Source: Melioribacter roseus P3M-2
GTDB lineage: Bacteria > Bacteroidota > Ignavibacteria > Ignavibacteriales > Melioribacteraceae
Reading direction: 5' to 3'
Length of the DNA stretch: 64,000 nt
Assembly (NCBI RefSeq): GCF_000279145.1
Contig: NC_018178.1
Span: forward strand, 248,001 to 312,000
Below, piece by piece: positions 21,424-30,361 of this stretch. Position numbers and translations under genes: made by a program. The first letter of the stretch is position 1, and every line of letters starts with the position of its first letter. The notes under the pieces were generated by a model. That model had not been told where the DNA came from and searched no databases. It saw only the letters and a program-made list of their open reading frames with translations.

Positions 21424-21959
21424 TTTTTATCTCCGTTAATTTTTTTATGGTCGTCCTCTTTTTCCTTGGGTAGTTTTCTAATTTGTTCACCGCGTCGTAA
21501 AACGACCGTGCCCGAACGCGCAATCTCTTTAATTCCAAAGGGTTCGAGAACGTTAATGGCAGCGTCGATTTTATCAGGCGGGCCTGTAATTTCAAGCATA
21601 ATTGTTCTGTTGTTAATATCGACGACATTTCCCCTGAAAATTTCACAAATATCGATAATTTCAGAACGTGTGCCTTTTTGATAGTAAACGGTAATCAGCA
21701 TCAATTCGCGCTGCACTTTCGGTTGATGCGTCATGTCGATAATTTTTATCGTGTCTATCAATCTGTTCAATTGCTTTACAATCTGCTCTATAACTTTGTC
21801 TTCGCCTTCCGTAACGATAGTCATTCTCGATACAGTAGGATCTTCGGTTTCGCCGATGGAAATCGAATGAATATTGTATCCTTTAGCGCTGAACATTGTA
21901 ACGACTCTGTTGAAAGCGCCGAATTTGTTTTCTACGAGCGCTGATATTATATGCATCAT
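21420..21959 (-). CDS. ilvN: Acetolactate synthase small (regulatory) subunit
   Basis: Regulatory subunit of acetohydroxyacid synthase, 179 residues, with an N-terminal ACT domain ([21 protein letters not shown]) that binds valine in characterised homologues and a C-terminal domain from about residue 85. It overlaps ilvC by 4 bp and follows ilvB after 1 bp, so large and small subunits are probably made in balance. The C-terminus is lysine-rich and slightly longer than usual. Confidence 0.96.
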   Translation of the reverse strand: MMHIISALVENKFGAFNRVVTMFSAKGYNIHSISIGETEDPTVSRMTIVTEGEDKVIEQIVKQLNRLIDTIKIIDMTHQPKVQRELMLITVYYQKGTRSEIIDICEIFRGNVVDINNRTIMLEITGPPDKIDAAINVLEPFGIKEIARSGTVVLRRGEQIRKLPKEKEDDHKKINGDKK

Positions 21960-21960
21960 T

Positions 21961-23703
21961 TTAGATCATCTCCTTTGGATCTAATCTACGGATAATCATA
22001 TCGCTAATTGAAGCTCCCGCGGGCACAATGGGAAAGACCATGTCTTCCTTGGCTACTTTGAATTCAACCATAACGGGACCGTCATTATGGTCGAGCATTT
22101 CCCTGAGCAGAGACTCGACATTATGAGGACTATCGGTCGAATACGCCTTTACACCGAAAGCTTCAGCTACTTTTACAAAATCTGGATTACTGTCCGAGAG
22201 ATCGGTAAAACTGAATTTTTCGGCATGGAAAAGCTCCTGCCATTGCCGCACCATTCCGAGGAAACTGTTATTAAGGACAATAATTTTAATCGGCAGTTTG
22301 TAATAAACTGCGGTTGCCAATTCCTGAATATTCATCTGGAAGCCGCCGTCTCCGTTAATTGAAATTACGGGGCGGTCTTTTACACCGAAAGCGACTCCGA
22401 TGGCGGCGGGAAGAGCAAAACCCATAGTTCCCAAACCGCCGCTGGTTATATGAGAGCGAGGATGATTAAACTTATAATATTGCGCCGTCCACATTTGATT
22501 TTGACCTACGTCAGTAACTACTACGGCTTCTCCTTTGGTAAGTTCGGATAATTTTTCAATTACAAATTGAGCTCTCAATCTGCCGTCGGACATATCGTAT
22601 TCGAGCGGACACTCTTTTTTCCATTTATTAATTTGTTCCCACCATTCGTCGAGGTCGGGCTTACGCGTAATTTCCGAGGCAAGTTCAGCCATTACATGTT
22701 TAACGTCGCCAACTATCGGCAAATCGACTACGATGTTTTTGTCTATGCAAGTCGGGTCGATGTCGACGTGAATTTTGTATGCATTGCGGGCAAACGTTTC
22801 TACTTTTCCAGTCACCCGGTCGTCGAATCGAGCGCCCAGCGAAATGAGTAAATCGCAGTTATTGACCGCTTGATTTGCCCAGTAAGTGCCGTGCATTCCG
22901 AGCATACCGAGCGATTGAGGGTCGGTGCCCGGGAATGCGCCCAAGCCCTGTAATGTCATTGTAACGGGCAAATTATTCTCTTTGGCAAGGAGATACAATT
23001 CCCTGTTGCCGCCGGACATAATAACGCCTCCGCCTACATAAAGCAATGGTCTTTTTGCTTTTTGAATCATCATAGCGGCTTTTTTAATTTGATTTTGATG
23101 ACCGAATACTTTCGGCTTGTAGCCTTTAAGGTCTATTTTATCGGGGTAATGAAATTCTGTTATGTTGTTGATTACATTTTTAGGTAAATCGACAACCACC
23201 GGTCCGGGTCTGCCGGTCGAAGCGATATAAAACGCCTGTCTGATAGTAGGGGCTAATTCCGAAATATCTCTTACAAGAAAATTGTGTTTTGTTATCGGTC
23301 TGGTAATACCGCAAATATCGGCTTCCTGAAAAGCGTCGTTGCCGATTAAATGCGTGGGCACCTGTCCGGTAAAAACAACTATCGGCACAGAATCCATATA
23401 AGCGTCCGTAATACCCGTAACCGTATTAGTGGCGCCGGGTCCTGAGGTTACGAGAACGACTCCGACTTTGCCCGTTGCTTTTGCGTACCCTTCGGCCATG
23501 TGAGTTGCGCCTTGTTCGTGTCGCACCAGTATGTGTTTCAAAAAGTCGATATCATAGAGTCTTTCGTAGATAGGCAAAACCGCGCCGCCGGGATATCCAA
23601 AGACGTATTCTACGCCTTCCCTTTTAAGGCATTCAAAGAAAATATCAGCCCCGGACATTTTATTTTTTTGGTATTCATAATTACCCCTTTCATTGATTTT
23701 CAT
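21961..23703 (-). CDS. ilvB: Acetolactate synthase large (catalytic) subunit
   Basis: Thiamine-diphosphate enzyme making acetolactate or acetohydroxybutyrate. It has [19 protein letters not shown] near the N-terminus, the FAD/central domain, and the ThDP motif [18 protein letters not shown] about 430 residues in. The start is uncertain: ATG at 23703 overlaps the ilvD stop by 14 bp and gives 580 residues. ATG at 23658 ([15 protein letters not shown]) is closer to family N-termini, but no Shine-Dalgarno lies at the right spacing for either. Confidence 0.97.
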   Translation of the reverse strand: MKINERGNYEYQKNKMSGADIFFECLKREGVEYVFGYPGGAVLPIYERLYDIDFLKHILVRHEQGATHMAEGYAKATGKVGVVLVTSGPGATNTVTGITDAYMDSVPIVVFTGQVPTHLIGNDAFQEADICGITRPITKHNFLVRDISELAPTIRQAFYIASTGRPGPVVVDLPKNVINNITEFHYPDKIDLKGYKPKVFGHQNQIKKAAMMIQKAKRPLLYVGGGVIMSGGNRELYLLAKENNLPVTMTLQGLGAFPGTDPQSLGMLGMHGTYWANQAVNNCDLLISLGARFDDRVTGKVETFARNAYKIHVDIDPTCIDKNIVVDLPIVGDVKHVMAELASEITRKPDLDEWWEQINKWKKECPLEYDMSDGRLRAQFVIEKLSELTKGEAVVVTDVGQNQMWTAQYYKFNHPRSHITSGGLGTMGFALPAAIGVAFGVKDRPVISINGDGGFQMNIQELATAVYYKLPIKIIVLNNSFLGMVRQWQELFHAEKFSFTDLSDSNPDFVKVAEAFGVKAYSTDSPHNVESLLREMLDHNDGPVMVEFKVAKEDMVFPIVPAGASISDMIIRRLDPKEMI

Positions 23704-25378
23704 TTATACTTAAAATTGCGCCAGTATTGGCAGAAGTAACCATTTTGGAATAACGCGCCAAATAACCTTTTCTGATTTTCGGCTCGAACGGAGGAAGTTC
23801 AGCCAGTCTCCTTTCGATTTCTTCCTGGCTAAGCTCCACGTTCAGCTTGTAATTAGGGATATCAATCGAAATAATATCGCCGTTTCTCAATGCAGCGATA
23901 GGACCTCTTACGGCGGCTTCCGGCGAAATATGACCGATACAAGCTCCTCTGGTGCCTCCCGAGAATCTTCCGTCGGTTATCAAAGCGACCTTATCTCCCA
24001 AGCCCATTCCCATTATTTCGCTTGTGGGAGCCAGCATTTCGGGCATTCCCGGTCCGCCTTTAGGTCCTTCGTACCTGATAACAACCACATCCCCCGCTTT
24101 AATTTTTCCGTTTCTTATTCCTTCCAGAGCTTCGTCCTGCGAGTCGAAAATAACCGCCGGTCCGCGGTGGACTAACATTTTTGGGTCTACGGCGCCGGTT
24201 TTTACGACCGAACCGTTAGGAGCCAGGTTACCGAACAATACAGCCAATCCGCCGGTCTTGCTAAACGGGTTGTCGACGGTTCTAATTACATTTTCGTCTT
24301 TAATTTCTGCGCCCGCTATATTTTCGCCGAGAGTTTTTCCCGTAACAGTAGGCGAATCGAGATAGAGTAATCCGTCTATTTTCGAAATTTCATTCAGTAT
24401 TGCCGATATTCCTCCGGCTCTGTCCACATCTTCCATATGCACGCTTTTTGTCGCAGGCGAAACTTTACAAATATAAGGCGCTCTTTGAGCCAGTTTATTT
24501 AATTCATCCAGTTCAAAATCGATTTCGGCTTCGTTGGCGATTGCCAAAGTATGCAAGACGGTATTTGTGCTTCCGCCCATTGCCATGTCCAATGCAAAAG
24601 CATTAACGATCGATTTCTTTGTAATAATATCTCTTGGTTTCAAATCTTTATTTATCAGGTCGATAATTTTAGAGGCAGCCTGTTTTGCAAGTTCATGTCT
24701 TTTGGGATCGACTGCGAGAATCGAACCGTTGCCGGGCAAAGCAATTCCAAGCGCTTCCATGAGGCAGTTCATTGAATTGGCGGTAAACATGCCGCTGCAA
24801 GAGCCGCAAGTGGGGCATGCAAAATTTTCCAATTCTTTCAATTTGTCGTCGTTAATTTCACCGGTCGAATATTTTCCGACTCCTTCAAAAACCGAAATCA
24901 AATCGACCACGTCGCCCGAGGGAGTGTATCCCGCTTTCATTGGTCCGCCGGAAATAAAAATAGTGGGGATATTGAGTCTAACCGCAGCCATCAGCATGCC
25001 GGGCACAATTTTATCGCAATTCGGGATGCAGATCAAACCGTCGAGGCGATGAGCTTCGGCTACCGTTTCTACGCTGTCTGCAATTAATTCTCTGCTGGCA
25101 AGCGAATACCGCATTCCGATATGTCCCATTGCAATGCCGTCGTCGACTCCGATAGTATTGAATTCAAACGGAACGCCGCCTGCTTTGCGCACTTCCTCTT
25201 TAACTATTCGTCCAAACTCTTGAAGGTGCACATGTCCGGGAATTAAATCGATATAAGAATTGCACACGCCGATGAACGGCTTGTTAAAATCCTCGTCGGA
25301 TTTAATTACGCCTGTGGCTTTCAATAAACTTCTGTGCGGCGCTTTATCGAAACCTTTTTTGATTAAATCGGATCTCAT
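23690..25378 (-). CDS. ilvD: Dihydroxy-acid dehydratase
   Basis: Fe-S dehydratase shared by the valine and isoleucine pathways, 562 residues. Cluster-binding cysteines are visible in [25 protein letters not shown] and [19 protein letters not shown]. The catalytic C-terminal block is [20 protein letters not shown]. It is first in the nine-gene operon; ATG at 25378 follows GAGG by 7 nt. The 117 bp between the leader-peptide stop and this start hold alternative hairpins, so expression is probably controlled there. Confidence 0.97.
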   Translation of the reverse strand: MRSDLIKKGFDKAPHRSLLKATGVIKSDEDFNKPFIGVCNSYIDLIPGHVHLQEFGRIVKEEVRKAGGVPFEFNTIGVDDGIAMGHIGMRYSLASRELIADSVETVAEAHRLDGLICIPNCDKIVPGMLMAAVRLNIPTIFISGGPMKAGYTPSGDVVDLISVFEGVGKYSTGEINDDKLKELENFACPTCGSCSGMFTANSMNCLMEALGIALPGNGSILAVDPKRHELAKQAASKIIDLINKDLKPRDIITKKSIVNAFALDMAMGGSTNTVLHTLAIANEAEIDFELDELNKLAQRAPYICKVSPATKSVHMEDVDRAGGISAILNEISKIDGLLYLDSPTVTGKTLGENIAGAEIKDENVIRTVDNPFSKTGGLAVLFGNLAPNGSVVKTGAVDPKMLVHRGPAVIFDSQDEALEGIRNGKIKAGDVVVIRYEGPKGGPGMPEMLAPTSEIMGMGLGDKVALITDGRFSGGTRGACIGHISPEAAVRGPIAALRNGDIISIDIPNYKLNVELSQEEIERRLAELPPFEPKIRKGYLARYSKMVTSANTGAILSINENQ

Positions 25379-25421
25379 CTCAATCCTCTAACTTTTAATA
25401 AAATATAACTTTAGATATACC

Positions 25422-25555
25422 TTTAGGGTTTTAGTCAATCCCTAAATTATCTTAAAAATTATATTATGTTATTGTTAGGGATTGACTAAATATTATTACC
25501 CTAGTATAATCACTAGGCTAATAATATTGATAATAATTAGATTAATAATCCCTAG
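25422..25555 (-). promoter_or_regulatory. Attenuator-like alternative hairpins upstream of ilvD
   Basis: Several mutually exclusive pairings are visible on the minus-strand transcript. (a) CCTAGT/ACTAGG, a 6-bp stem with 6-nt loop at 25500-25517, at the end of the leader ORF. (b) A perfect 16-bp inverted repeat: TTTAGTCAATCCCTAA (minus sense, 25475-25490) with TTAGGGATTGACTAAA (25430-25445). (c) TTTAGGG/CCCTAAA, 7 bp, 25422-25428 with 25440-25446, sharing the distal arm of b. (d) TAGGGATT in the leader ORF (25547-25554) can pair with the proximal arm of b. No T-run follows b or c, so a classical intrinsic terminator is not evident. The dyad could also be a protein operator. Confidence 0.6.
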
Positions 25556-25666
25556 AAGGTTAGTATCTAAAGATGAGTTAAAAGAAACACTAAGGCTGTC
25601 GATAGCGTGTGCTTGTGGCCCGCCGGATATTTGATTGGTTGTAATATGTTTATTATGTTCAGCCAT
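25496..25666 (-). CDS. Probable branched-chain amino acid leader peptide
   Basis: 56-codon ORF starting ATG at 25666, about 6 nt from the predicted transcript start. It begins MAEHNKHITTNQISGGPQAH and ends IINLIIINIISLVIILG, with 10 Ile, 3 Leu and 1 Val among the last 17 residues. It lies directly upstream of the ilv-leu-cimA operon. I see no Shine-Dalgarno, only GAG 2 nt before ATG. No known protein family is recognised. The composition, place and downstream hairpins fit a ribosome-stalling leader like IlvL or LeuL, but it has a longer N-terminal part than those peptides. The frame is also open further upstream to 25759, but that region precedes the promoter. Confidence 0.72.
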   Translation of the reverse strand: MAEHNKHITTNQISGGPQAHAIDSLSVSFNSSLDTNLLGIINLIIINIISLVIILG

Positions 25667-25678
25667 AACTCGAATGCA

Positions 25679-25707
25679 ATTATAAGTTATAATTGATTCG
25701 ATGTCAA
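25679..25707 (-). promoter_or_regulatory. Consensus sigma-70 promoter of the ilv-leu-cimA operon
   Basis: On the minus strand, TTGACA (25702-25707), exactly 17 bp, then TATAAT (25679-25684): a perfect match to the sigma-70 consensus. The expected start of transcription is near 25671-25673, only about 6 nt before the leader ATG. The remaining gap to hom (25708-25836) holds a possible plus-strand -10, TATAAT at 25729-25734, with no good -35. Confidence 0.8.
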
Positions 25708-25836
25708 GTTTTTTCTGAAAAAATATTGTATAATTATTCGCCGCCATGCATACCATCATACGGGATGTCTGTTTTTTTGGATTAATGAATCAAGAAAGTT
25801 ATTTTTGCATTCAATCATTTAACGAGAAAGAAAATT

Positions 25837-26856
25837 ATGAAACAAAAAATCGCACTTATCGGTTTTGGAACGGTAGCGCAGGGGTTGTGCGAAATACTTA
25901 TAAACAAGAAAAACGAACTTGCAAAAAAATACAACTACCGATACGAGATTGTGGCGGTAAGCGATCTCAGATTCGGCTCCGTATATAATCCGGACGGACT
26001 CAACCTGAAACGGCTGCTGAAAGAAGTAAAAGAAAAAGGTAAATTTATCAAAGACCGTGTTGATTGGAGCGCCATTGAAACGATTGAGAAGTCGAATTCA
26101 GACGTCGTTTGCGAACTTGCGTATACTAATTTGAAAGACGGACAACCTGCAATAAAGCATTGCGAGACCGCCTTCAAAAACAAGAAACACGTAGTTACAA
26201 GCAATAAAGGTCCCGCAGCCCTTGCATATCGAAGGCTAAAAAGACTAGCAGATAAAAACGGCGTGAAATTTATGATCGAAGGAACCGTCCTAAGCGGCAC
26301 GCCCGTTCTGAACCTTGCAGAAGGACCGTTGGCAGGCAACAAAATTATTTCCGCCAAAGGAATTCTCAACGGCACTACAAATTATATTCTGACTAAGATG
26401 GAAGAAGGGATGAGCTATGAAGACGCGCTAAAGGAAGCTCAAAAGCTAGGATATGCCGAAGCCGACCCCACTAACGACGTCAAAGGTTACGACGCACGAG
26501 CAAAAATAACAATTCTGGCAAATGTATTAATGAACGTAAATCTCAACATGGCGGAAGTAAAATGTAAAGGCATTACAAAAATCACCCTGAAAGAAATAGC
26601 GGAGGCAAAGAAGAAAAACGCAAGATGGAAATTAATCGGCTCGGTCGAAAATAAGAACGGCAAAATTAAGGCATACGTAAAACCCGAGTTAATTCCTCTC
26701 GATCATCCGCTTGCCGGAGTTATGGGTTCTACGAACGCGCTGACGTTTACAACCGACTTGCTGGGAGACGTAACCATAGTAGGCAAAGGCGCCGGTAAAA
26801 TCGAAACGGGATTTTCTATTCTGACCGATCTTCTCGCATTAAATAATTCGGAATAA
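25837..26856 (+). CDS. hom: Homoserine dehydrogenase
   Basis: Reduces aspartate semialdehyde to homoserine for threonine and methionine synthesis. 339 residues without the C-terminal ACT domain seen in longer enzymes, so allosteric control by threonine is not evident. It has an N-terminal Rossmann motif GFGTVAQGL, VVTSNKGPAALAY, the catalytic block GILNGTTNYILTKMEEG and DPTNDVKGYDARAKI. ATG at 25837 follows GAGAAAG. It is divergent from the ilv operon and shares its intergenic region, which might allow joint amino-acid control. Confidence 0.94.
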   Translation: MKQKIALIGFGTVAQGLCEILINKKNELAKKYNYRYEIVAVSDLRFGSVYNPDGLNLKRLLKEVKEKGKFIKDRVDWSAIETIEKSNSDVVCELAYTNLKDGQPAIKHCETAFKNKKHVVTSNKGPAALAYRRLKRLADKNGVKFMIEGTVLSGTPVLNLAEGPLAGNKIISAKGILNGTTNYILTKMEEGMSYEDALKEAQKLGYAEADPTNDVKGYDARAKITILANVLMNVNLNMAEVKCKGITKITLKEIAEAKKKNARWKLIGSVENKNGKIKAYVKPELIPLDHPLAGVMGSTNALTFTTDLLGDVTIVGKGAGKIETGFSILTDLLALNNSE

Positions 26857-27098
26857 TTTATCCGAACTATATTATTATAAGTTAATGCTATCGATGCAAA
26901 TTGAAAACTTTGCAATGATATTGTAAAAATCAATAATCATCGAATTATATTTCTTTAATTACTAACAAAAGTAGATTCACATCTCATATTAAACCCTTTA
27001 CAACTTTATAAAGCCATACACAACATTTCGCTTTAATCCATTCAGCTTCTTACGATAATGAAAATGGCAAAAAGCTTAAAAGTCATATAGGAGAAGCA

Positions 27099-28313
27099 AT
27101 GAAAAAAATAATCCGTTTATTTGTAATTAGCCTGTTAATTTTGCCCGGCGCGCTTTTATCTCAAAATAATAATTGGGGCGTCGATTTTCACGGTTTCGTG
27201 AAGACAGATTTCTTCTACGATACACATGAAGTAATAACCGCCCGTGAAGGACATTTTCTATTATATCCTTCGAACGACAAATACGACGTCAACGGTAAAA
27301 TAATTAACGACCGGGGTTCATTTAACATACTTTCAATACAGACGCGTTTAACCGGGAAAATCACAGCCCCCGATGTGCTGGGTGCAAAAACCGGCGGAAT
27401 TATTGAAGGCGCGTTCTTCGGTCATTCCGAAGGCGATATTAACGGTTTTAGGTTACGTCACGCATTTGTAAAACTTGAATGGGAAAATACTTCGTTGCTT
27501 GCCGGCCAATACTGGCATCCGATGTTTGTAACGGAAGTATTTCCCGACGTAGTCTCTTTTAATACCGGAGCGCCGTTTCAACCGTTCTCCAGGAATCCGC
27601 AGCTTCGTATAACTCAGAAAGTCGGTATTTCCAGGTTTATATTTGCAGCTTATTCTCAAAGAGATTTTGCCAGTCCCGGTCCCGAGGGGAGCTCATCGAT
27701 TTATTTAAGAAACTCCGGCATTCCCGGGCTTCATTTTCAGGCTTCTTTTAATATCGATAATCTTCTTTTGGGAGCGGGCATCGATTATAAATCGCTACTG
27801 CCGGAGAAAGCTTCGGAAAATAACTTCTATTCAGACAACAAAGTTCAGAGCTTCTCGGCAGTTGCATTCGGAAAACTTACGAGCGGCGATTTTACCGCTA
27901 AACTTGAAGGCGTTTACGGTCAAAATCTATTCGATCTGTTAATGCTGGGAGGTTATGCGGTTAATGAAACGGATATTAACTCGGGAGTTAAAAATTTTAC
28001 TAATCTGAATATCTATTCCGTTTGGACGGATTTGAGCTACGGTAAAGACGTTCAGATTGGTCTGTTCGCAGGGTACACGCAAAACAACGGAGCGGAAAAT
28101 AACGTTACCGCATACTATTCACGAGGTTCAAATATCGATTACGTTTATCGCATTTCTCCGCGCGTTGTATTTAATTCGGGCAAGCTCAGAATCGCGGGCG
28201 AAGTTGAATACACTGTCGCAGCATACGGTACAACCGGCTCCGAAGGAAAGGTTTACGACAGCAAAGAAATTGCAAATCTGAGAGTACTAACGGGAATTTA
28301 TTTATTCTTTTGA
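27099..28313 (+). CDS. Porin-like outer-membrane beta-barrel protein
   Basis: 404-residue protein with a signal peptide (MKKIIRLFVISLLILPGALL, cleavage near LLSQ) and alternating hydrophobic/polar strands ending in a terminal aromatic residue (GIYLFF), as in outer-membrane barrels. Segments such as GFVKTDFFYDT, RLRHAFVKLEW and LAGQYWHPMF resemble DcaP-like or Bacteroidota porins; the substrate is unknown. The Shine-Dalgarno AGGAG is 6 nt before ATG. The 242 bp after hom contain only a weak TGCAAA/TTTGCA stem (near 26896) and AT-rich sequence. Followed closely by the chemoreceptor gene. Confidence 0.75.
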   Translation: MKKIIRLFVISLLILPGALLSQNNNWGVDFHGFVKTDFFYDTHEVITAREGHFLLYPSNDKYDVNGKIINDRGSFNILSIQTRLTGKITAPDVLGAKTGGIIEGAFFGHSEGDINGFRLRHAFVKLEWENTSLLAGQYWHPMFVTEVFPDVVSFNTGAPFQPFSRNPQLRITQKVGISRFIFAAYSQRDFASPGPEGSSSIYLRNSGIPGLHFQASFNIDNLLLGAGIDYKSLLPEKASENNFYSDNKVQSFSAVAFGKLTSGDFTAKLEGVYGQNLFDLLMLGGYAVNETDINSGVKNFTNLNIYSVWTDLSYGKDVQIGLFAGYTQNNGAENNVTAYYSRGSNIDYVYRISPRVVFNSGKLRIAGEVEYTVAAYGTTGSEGKVYDSKEIANLRVLTGIYLFF

Positions 28314-28346
28314 AATTATTTAATAACAATATAAACGGAAGAAAAA

Positions 28347-30299
28347 ATGAAACTCATTAAATTCAACGATTGGAAAGTGTTTTATAAAATCATTTCCCTA
28401 TCGTTCGTAATCTTATTTACAATTTATCTTGTTTTCTTTTTGTTTCTGCTGCCGACAATAAGCGATACTCTTTATACCAATAAAAAAGAAAACGTAAAAC
28501 ACACAGTCGAAGTCGCTTATAATATTCTTCAAAAAGAATATCAACTTTATCAAAGAGGCATTCTTAGCGAAGAAGAAGCCAAACAAAACGCGATTGAGCT
28601 CGTTCAGGATCTGCGATACAATGAAAACGAATATTTCTGGATTAATGACTTCTCGCCCCGTATGGTTATGCATCCCATTAAGAAAGAAATGAACGGACAG
28701 GATCTGAGCAGCTACAAAGACCCGGACGGAGTGCAACTCTTCGTGAAGATGGCTGAAGTTGCCAAGCGAGAAGGCGAAGGCTATGTAAATTACAGATGGA
28801 GTAAACCCGGATTTTCCGAACCAGTCCCCAAAATATCATTTGTAAAAGGGATGAAAGAGTGGGGCTGGATAGTGGGCAGCGGAATTTATGTTGACGATGT
28901 GGAAGCGGAGATTGCCGACATTCGATTCCATTTTATCCAGATTCTAATTTTCGCTTCGATCGGTTCGCTAATTTTCGGTTACTATATTGCAAAGAAAATT
29001 TCCACCCCGCTGAATAAGCTGAGCGCGGCAGCGGAAAAAGTCGCCGAAGGGGACGTAAATGTAACTGTGGATATTAATACCAAAGACGAATTGGGTAACC
29101 TTGCCAATGATTTTAATAGAATGGTTAACAATATTCGCAAATCGATTCAAGAAATCGAACTGAAGAGCAAAGAAGCAGAAGAAGCCGCTTCGGAAGCCGA
29201 AAAAGCGAAACAGCTTGTTGAAGCTCAACAAAAATATCTCGCCGACAGTACAAAGGTGCTACTGGAAAGTATGGACAAATTTGCCGAAGGCGATCTTACT
29301 GTCGAAGTTGTTCCGGAGAAGGAGGACGACGACATAGGAAAGCTATTCAAGGGATTTAATAAAGCCGTTAAAAATATCACTAATTTAATCAACAACATTA
29401 TTCAGGCTGTTGAAGCAACCGCCAGCGCCAGCAATCAAATATCGTCCAGCACCGAAGAGATGGCTGCAGGCGCGCAGGAAGTAAGCTCTCAAACAAACGA
29501 CGTTGTCAGCGCCGTAGAACAGGTAACTAAAACAATTATTGACATTTCACGAAATTCGAACACGGCATCGGAGATTGCAAGGCGCACGGGCGACGCCGCT
29601 CTCGAAGGCGGAAGAGCAGTAGAAAATACCATAGTCGGGACTCAGAATATTGCGAATGCCGTAACTAAATCGGCGAAAATAATTAATGAACTGGGTAAGA
29701 ACAGCGAGCAGATCGGACAGATCGTACTCGTAATCGACGAAATCGCCGACCAGACAAATTTACTTGCGCTAAATGCGGCTATCGAAGCCGCCCGCGCCGG
29801 CGAACAAGGCAGAGGCTTCGCCGTCGTTGCAGACGAAGTCCGTAAGCTTGCAGAAAGAACTACCAAAGCAACCAAAGAAATAACCGATATGATACGCAAA
29901 ATACAGCACGATACAAAAGAGGCGGTCAGTTCAATGAACGAAGGCACTAATGAAGTCCAAAAAGGAAGAGAATTGGCCGAACAGGCAGGTAAAACCATAA
30001 AACAAATTATAGAAGAAGCAAAAAGCAATGCGGATATTGCCACTCAGGTAGCCGCCGCCACAGAAGAGCTTTCGTCTGCCGCCGAACAAATAGGCAAAAA
30101 TATGGAAGGTATCAATACAGTCACACAACAGACTGCCGACGGAATTCATCAGATAGCCAAAGCTACAGAAGATCTAAGCCGTCTAACCGACAAGCTGCAA
30201 AATCTAATATCCCTTTTTAAAATAAGCGAATACGATAAATCGTTAGAAAAACCCGGACATTTAATCGGCAGCAACCGGAATATTTTCGCTCTCGAATAA
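28347..30299 (+). CDS. Methyl-accepting chemotaxis protein with single Cache domain
   Basis: 650-residue transmembrane chemoreceptor. TM1 about residues 13-36; periplasmic Cache_2-type sensor about 38-190 ([19 protein letters not shown] and [14 protein letters not shown]-like end); TM2 about 194-212; HAMP about 213-267; coiled coil; second HAMP-like unit about 290-350 ([19 protein letters not shown]). The cytoplasmic signalling domain has the hairpin tip [38 protein letters not shown]. The Glu-rich methylation helices are plausible. No other che genes are in the window. The ligand is unknown; Cache_2 domains often bind small organic acids. Confidence 0.93.
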   Translation: MKLIKFNDWKVFYKIISLSFVILFTIYLVFFLFLLPTISDTLYTNKKENVKHTVEVAYNILQKEYQLYQRGILSEEEAKQNAIELVQDLRYNENEYFWINDFSPRMVMHPIKKEMNGQDLSSYKDPDGVQLFVKMAEVAKREGEGYVNYRWSKPGFSEPVPKISFVKGMKEWGWIVGSGIYVDDVEAEIADIRFHFIQILIFASIGSLIFGYYIAKKISTPLNKLSAAAEKVAEGDVNVTVDINTKDELGNLANDFNRMVNNIRKSIQEIELKSKEAEEAASEAEKAKQLVEAQQKYLADSTKVLLESMDKFAEGDLTVEVVPEKEDDDIGKLFKGFNKAVKNITNLINNIIQAVEATASASNQISSSTEEMAAGAQEVSSQTNDVVSAVEQVTKTIIDISRNSNTASEIARRTGDAALEGGRAVENTIVGTQNIANAVTKSAKIINELGKNSEQIGQIVLVIDEIADQTNLLALNAAIEAARAGEQGRGFAVVADEVRKLAERTTKATKEITDMIRKIQHDTKEAVSSMNEGTNEVQKGRELAEQAGKTIKQIIEEAKSNADIATQVAAATEELSSAAEQIGKNMEGINTVTQQTADGIHQIAKATEDLSRLTDKLQNLISLFKISEYDKSLEKPGHLIGSNRNIFALE

Positions 30300-30323
30300 T
30301 ATGCGAATCATGGCCTCCCCAAG

Positions 30324-30361
30324 GAAACCCGTTCGGTTTATAGAAGAACGGGTTTCTTTTT
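30324..30361 (+). terminator. Rho-independent terminator of the chemoreceptor gene
   Basis: GAAACCCGTTC (30324-30334) and GAACGGGTTTC (30346-30356) form a perfect 11-bp stem with an 11-nt loop, followed by T5 on the plus strand. The right arm also encodes the last codons of the convergent kinase gene (KKPVLL), so the element lies inside coding sequence. On the minus strand no T-run follows, so it is one-directional. Confidence 0.85.

Noticed and set aside
25430-25490. Calling the 16-bp inverted repeat a Rho-independent terminator
   Set aside because: No T-run follows the stem on the minus strand; reported instead as attenuator-like or operator-like.
26890-26925. Weak TGCAAA/TTTGCA stem after hom as a terminator
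   Set aside because: Only 6 bp, AT-rich, with no T tract.
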